Part shown: positions 62,480-64,000 of the stretch, piece after piece | Layout: each line of letters begins with the position of its first letter | Numbering within the stretch: the first letter of the stretch is position 1 | Assembly: GCA_905221605.1 (NCBI GenBank) | Contig: CAJNDS010000668.1 | Coordinates: forward strand, 560,055-624,054 | Direction: 5' to 3' | DNA length: 64,000 nucleotides | DNA from: Symbiodinium natans | Taxonomy: Eukaryota > Sar > Dinophyceae > Suessiales > Symbiodiniaceae | Notes under the pieces: model-generated | Databases searched by the model: none | Seen by the model: the letters and a program-made list of their open reading frames with translations, nothing else | What the model was told of the DNA's origin: nothing | Position numbers and translations under genes: made by a program

Positions 62480-62586
62480 TTTCAGCCTCATAAGTACTGT
62501 AGGGTTATAAGCACCCTAAATAGGGTCATGTGCATGGATGCCAGAATTATAGCTCTACTTAGAACTACCCAGGAACCTCCAAGTAT
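62480..62586. mobile_element. Family B MITE, diverged
   Basis: CATAAGTACTGTAGGGTTAT ... ACTTAGAACTACCCAGGAAC. The preceding 62452-62475 matches the interior of family D. Confidence 0.55.
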
Positions 62587-62708
62587 ACCATCCCATGCAT
62601 ATGCCCTCACCCTAAACCCTAAACCCGAAACCCTAAACCCTACACCCCAAACCCTAAGCCGAATAATTGAGGAGTGCTGGAGTCTCCCGGTTCCCTGGGA
62701 CTTCTCAG

Positions 62709-62779
62709 GTTGCCGGACCGGCTGCGCTGTTCGCGGCGAGCATGGCAGCCGAGGTCCGTTCCTCTGAGAGGGACTTAGG
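62709..62779 (+). CDS. Telomere-bounded cassette exon
   Basis: Acceptor TTCTCAG, donor GTTCAG in the TTTAGGG-type block. Reads VAGPAALFAASMAAEVRSSE then RDL. Confidence 0.45.
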
Positions 62780-62832
62780 GTTCAGAGTTTAGGGTGTTGG
62801 GGGTTAAGGGGTTAGGGGTTTAGGGTGAGGGT

Positions 62833-62940
62833 CTACTTCAGGGTTCATGGATAGTTTATGAGTAGGGTTATGAGTGCTTTAAATGGGGTTTTAAGTATAG
62901 ATACCACACGTATAACCCTACTTCGAACTCCTCTAGAGTC
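62833..62940. mobile_element. Family B MITE
   Basis: CTACTTCAGGGTTCATGGAT ... TATAACCCTACTTCGAACTC; right arm diverged. Confidence 0.55.
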
Positions 62941-63021
62941 GAGGGTTCGAGGGTCTTTCTTGGAAGCTCGTTCGACTTAGTAAGGAGGGCAAGTGAGATA
63001 TAGTCTGTATTTGTTAAGACC

Positions 63022-63122
63022 TTGGGAGGTTCCCCTTCCACGAACTAACAGTAATAGGGATTGCAAAAGGGGATGCTGCAATCCCTATGAAGGACTGTTA
63101 GTATAAGGGGGAACATCCCAAT
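63022..63122. mobile_element. Family A MITE
   Basis: CTTGGGAGGTTCCCCTTCCA ... CTGTTAGTATAAGGGGGAAC then ATCCCAA. Confidence 0.75.
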
Positions 63123-63154
63123 TCAGACCCTTACTTCTAGCCAAGCAGATCTTC

Positions 63155-63340
63155 CAAAACCCCTTAATTCAGGAACATACCCAAGTCTAGATTAGAGGGT
63201 ATACTCCTCAATTAAGGAATACTTAACTTCAGAACTCTGATCCTTAGTCTAGATTAGGGTATACTCCTTATTTACGGAATACTTAAATTCAGAACTCTGA
63301 TCCTTAGACTAGGGTATACTCCTTAATTAAGGGACTTGGA
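63155..63340. mobile_element. Family E element with internal duplication
   Basis: CCCCTTAATTCAGGAACATA ... CTCCTTAATTAAGGGACTTGG. A unit of about 65 bp (GGAATACTTAA(C/A)TTCAGAAC, TCTGATCCTTAG) is present twice. Confidence 0.7.
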
Positions 63341-63429
63341 ACATCTGGAAATTCCTCTTTTCCCCGAGGCCGGCCGCGCCGCGGCTGCGCGCGTGACGGC
63401 GGCCATCCCAGCCTGTGGCGAGGCATTCG

Positions 63430-63479
63430 GGATTTAGGGTTTAGGGTTTAGGGTTTAGGGTTTAGGGTTTAGGGTTTAG

Positions 63480-63530
<51 letters not shown>
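63430..63530 (+). repeat. (TTTAGGG)n followed by (GA)n
   Basis: Seven TTTAGGG units then about 22 GA dinucleotides. Confidence 0.95.
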
Positions 63531-63531
<1 letters not shown>

Positions 63532-63756
63532 GTGGGGGCTTTAGGGTTTTCGGGGAGGTCTGGGTCGACCCCGAACCTCTTCCCAAAGAGTCCGCCCCAA
63601 ACCTACACAAACGGCCTACACCCTATATAGACCCTCTCAAACCCTGTACAAGCCCTAAACCCTTAAACCCTTAAACCTTTATTAACCCCTAAACCCCCCT
63701 GAACCCTAGATTCTTCAAGGGATGTTGGGACCCTTAACCCCAGACCCCCCGAACCC

Positions 63757-63805
63757 CAAGCCCTAAACCCTAAACCCTAAACCCTAAACCCTAAACCCTA
63801 AACCC
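63757..63805 (-). repeat. (CCCTAAA)7 array
   Basis: Left border of the last cassette. Confidence 0.95.
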
Positions 63806-63859
63806 AAGGATGTTGGAGCTCCCTTGGGTTGCCTCAGCCTCCGAGCCGCACAGGTGCAG

Positions 63860-63914
63860 AAGGCAGCGCCTGCGCAAGAAGAGCCTCGCCCGCGCCTCCC
63901 GTCGGGGAAAGGAG
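63860..63914 (+). CDS. Telomere-bounded cassette exon
   Basis: Acceptor CAGGTGCAG, TTTAGGG on the right. Reads KAAPAQEEPRPRLPSGKG. Short, Pro-rich. Confidence 0.35.
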
Positions 63915-64000
63915 GATTTAGGGTTTAGGGCTTAGGGCTTTAGAGTTTAGGGTTGAGGGTTTAGGGGTTGAGGGTTTTGGAGTTTAGGGTTTTAGAGTGT

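Noticed and set aside
1-64000. True chromosome end
   Set aside because: TTTAGGG blocks occur throughout in both orientations and none is a long terminal array at a window edge.
1-64000. CRISPR array or prokaryotic origin
   Set aside because: Repeats are telomeric, satellite or TIR elements without regular unique spacers; no Cas genes, operons or Shine-Dalgarno sites.

Overview
This window looks like gene-poor, intron-dominated nuclear DNA of a dinoflagellate or a close alveolate relative. Four things point that way. Plant/alveolate-type telomere repeats (TTTAGGG or CCCTAAA) occur as well over a hundred short interstitial blocks from end to end. There are no bacterial-style operons or long ORFs. 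Exon-like segments are small and GC-rich, and several can only be joined with GC-type donors, which are tolerated in dinoflagellates. The one recognisable protein (23680-24336) ends in a CCCH-type zinc finger (PCAFLHAKGC...CSFCHLC) of a kind I associate with dinoflagellate predicted proteomes. The organism call is inference; no rRNA, tRNA or organelle gene was seen.

Layout. 0-8 kb: exon-like islands of 50-250 bp between telomeric blocks, an 895-bp inverted-repeat element (1771-2665) and small TIR elements. 8-10 kb: the most ordinary gene structure, with pyrimidine tract, AG, GT and phase-consistent exons at 8943-8995, 9220-9331 and 9635-9898, plus an opposite-strand ORF at 8066-8410. 10-37 kb: many telomere-bounded cassettes on the plus strand, the zinc-finger gene, poly-C/poly-G tracts and a 54-bp minisatellite. 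38-41 kb: satellite DNA (49-bp inverted arrays, a decayed telomeric satellite, palindromic hairpins). 41-42 kb: minus-strand coding-like segments. 42-64 kb: again plus-strand islands in telomeric and MITE-rich DNA.

Two recurring architectures stand out. (1) Cassettes of about 80-130 bp, usually GC-rich and open in at least one plus-strand frame, lie between CCCTAAA on the left and TTTAGGG on the right; I count about 25 by eye. If the cassettes are exons, the introns begin G|GTTTAGGG and often end CCCTAAA(G), so their ends are complementary. (2) At least seven families of short TIR elements, mostly 90-160 bp. Copies of several of them (families C, D, F, G) can be cut out at GT-AG or GC-AG boundaries so that open frames join across the gap, as expected of introner elements (transposon-derived introns).

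Limits. GC-rich segments of 25-35 codons are often open by chance and frequently in more than one frame, so individual exon calls are tentative and no protein assembled from them was recognised. Boundaries, repeat counts and periods were read by eye.
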